A stretch of DNA of 6,893 nucleotides from assembly GCA_027625215.1 (NCBI GenBank), contig JAQBWJ010000117.1, positions 1 through 6,893 on the forward strand, read 5' to 3'. The position numbers and the translations under genes were made by a program. The DNA comes from Candidatus Poribacteria bacterium. GTDB lineage: Bacteria > Poribacteria > WGA-4E > GCA-2687025. Below the pieces are notes generated by a model. That model ran no database searches and was not told the DNA's origin. It was given only the letters and a program-made list of their open reading frames with translations. Below are positions 6,082 through 6,893 of this stretch, piece after piece; within the stretch, counting starts at the first letter, position 1; each line of letters opens with the position of its first letter.

Positions 6082-6774
6082 ATGAAATCGGCGAAATGGT
6101 TGGGCGCGTTGGCGCTAGCCGTATGCGTCTCGTACGCCGTTCCTTCTCACGCAACATTGATCGAACTGTTTGACGAAGACCCCGCGTTCCGCACCCGGCT
6201 GACCGGCGTGGCGGGCGGCGCGGCGGCGACCATCGTGACGGACGCCAACAAAGGTTCCGCCGCGATTTCCATCACAGGCGCGGGCAACGACAACCAGATG
6301 TACAATCCGAACATCGCCGGTTGGTCGTACGGCGTCGTGGCGAATCCGACGGGCGCGACGCAGGTCCGTTGGATGGTGTTGGCATGGAAAAAGACCGCCG
6401 GGGTGAACGGCATCATGATCCAGTTCCCCGACAACGGCGGTTGGGGCGCCGTGACGACGCCGTTCGTCACCGCTCCCGCGCCGGGAACGCGCCGCTACAT
6501 CGCCGGTGACAACGTCACCGGATGGAGCGGGATTCAAGTCGCCACCGCCCCGCCGTCCAAATGGACGCTCGTGGTGCGCGACCTGTTCGCCGACTTCGGC
6601 GCGTTCACGTTGACGGGGGTCGCGCTGACACCCTTCGGCGGGACGGGCGTGTACGACTCGATCTATCTCGGCGCGTCGCAGGCTGAAGTGATGGGCGCGG
6701 TCGAAGGCGGCACCGCCGTTGAACCGGCGGGTAAACTGGCGACGACGTGGTCGTCCCTCAAATACGGTGAATAA
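6082..6774 (+). CDS. Exported protein with a C-terminal jelly-roll-like domain, first of a tandem paralogous pair
   Basis: A 230-residue secreted protein. Residues 1-24 are a signal peptide (MKSAKW, hydrophobic LGALALAVCV, cleavage after PSHA). The mature chain opens with TLIELFDEDPAF, is glycine-, threonine- and alanine-rich, and looks all-beta. Residues ~159-198 (SKWTLVVRDLFADFG, FTLTGVALTPF, GVYDSIYLG) resemble the last strands of carbohydrate-binding-module or concanavalin-like beta-sandwich domains in exported planctomycete- and Poribacteria-type proteins; this is a pattern resemblance, not an assignment. No catalytic motif is seen, so a binding or structural envelope role is likely. The ATG at 6082 is chosen over 6061 because GAGGAG ends nine bases upstream and a proper signal peptide begins there. 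The next gene starts 18 bases after the stop and begins with a related mature N-terminus, so the two form an operon. Confidence 0.82.
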   Translation: MKSAKWLGALALAVCVSYAVPSHATLIELFDEDPAFRTRLTGVAGGAAATIVTDANKGSAAISITGAGNDNQMYNPNIAGWSYGVVANPTGATQVRWMVLAWKKTAGVNGIMIQFPDNGGWGAVTTPFVTAPAPGTRRYIAGDNVTGWSGIQVATAPPSKWTLVVRDLFADFGAFTLTGVALTPFGGTGVYDSIYLGASQAEVMGAVEGGTAVEPAGKLATTWSSLKYGE

Positions 6775-6792
6775 ATAAAAGAGGTTGTGACG

Positions 6793-6893
6793 ATGCGAAG
6801 GTTGGCAATCATCACGACAGTGACGGCGCTGCTGATCGCGGGCAGCGCCTCGGCGGTGGTGCATGAACTGTGGGACGACGACGAGGCGTGGCC
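6793..6893 (+). CDS. Exported paralogue of the preceding gene, N-terminal fragment (runs off the right edge)
   Basis: Thirty-three complete codons are visible from the ATG at 6793. Residues 1-21 are a signal peptide (MRRLAII, TTVTALLIAG, cleavage after SASA). The mature start VVHELWDDDEAW aligns with TLIELFDEDPAF of the upstream protein: E-L-aromatic-D-acidic-D-x-A-aromatic at the same distance from the cleavage site. GAGGT (6781-6785) lies seven bases before the ATG, and only 18 bases separate it from the preceding stop, so it is co-transcribed. The rest of the protein is outside the window. Confidence 0.8.
   Translation, partial: MRRLAIITTVTALLIAGSASAVVHELWDDDEAW

Noticed and set aside
6115..6864. 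Minus-strand open frame (249 codons) opposite the exported genes
   Set aside because: Composition is typical of an antisense shadow (Arg/His-rich). It spans the gap and both signal peptides of the real plus-strand genes.

Overview
The window is high-GC bacterial DNA (two hand-counted 60-base lines in the flanking genes give 62-65% G+C). It is densely packed with short intergenic gaps, clear Shine-Dalgarno sites and translationally coupled gene pairs. Several features recall deep-branching environmental bacteria, often known from metagenomes (Poribacteria, Planctomycetes or Armatimonadota-type genomes): a TPR-glycosyltransferase, exported PD40/TolB-like repeats, exported sugar-binding-like proteins, and an ECF sigma factor with a large C-terminal extension. 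I cannot assign the organism from sequence alone.

Layout. Bases 1-2319, minus strand: a 663-aa family 2 glycosyltransferase embedded in TPR repeats. Its stop overlaps the start of an exported PD40 beta-propeller protein (TGATG) that runs off the left edge. Bases 2457-3874, minus strand: a two-gene module with an ATGA overlap, consisting of a small DUF6932-like nucleotidyltransferase-fold protein and a 320-aa protein I do not recognise. It is visibly lower in G+C (one hand-counted line is 50%) and looks like an acquired accessory cassette. Bases 3950-4381, minus strand: a DoxX-family membrane protein. From 4554 the plus strand takes over: a 429-aa protein joins a complete ECF-type sigma-70 factor (sigma2 + sigma4) to a degenerate NtrC-type AAA+ domain. 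After a 238-base gap with possible RNA structure come two tandem exported paralogues; the second is cut by the right edge.

The most unusual item is the sigma-AAA+ fusion. The AAA+ part resembles the activators that serve sigma-54, but it lacks the GAFTGA loop, the sensor II arginine and the Fis-type DNA-binding domain. It is fused to a sigma-70-family factor, which normally needs no ATPase. It may act as a nucleotide-responsive regulatory domain for the sigma factor. The exported paralogues immediately downstream are candidate targets, but nothing in the sequence proves that. The second item of interest is the low-GC nucleotidyltransferase/unknown-partner pair, whose organisation resembles toxin-antitoxin or defence cassettes.

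No rRNA, tRNA, CRISPR array, insertion sequence or convincing rho-independent terminator was seen.
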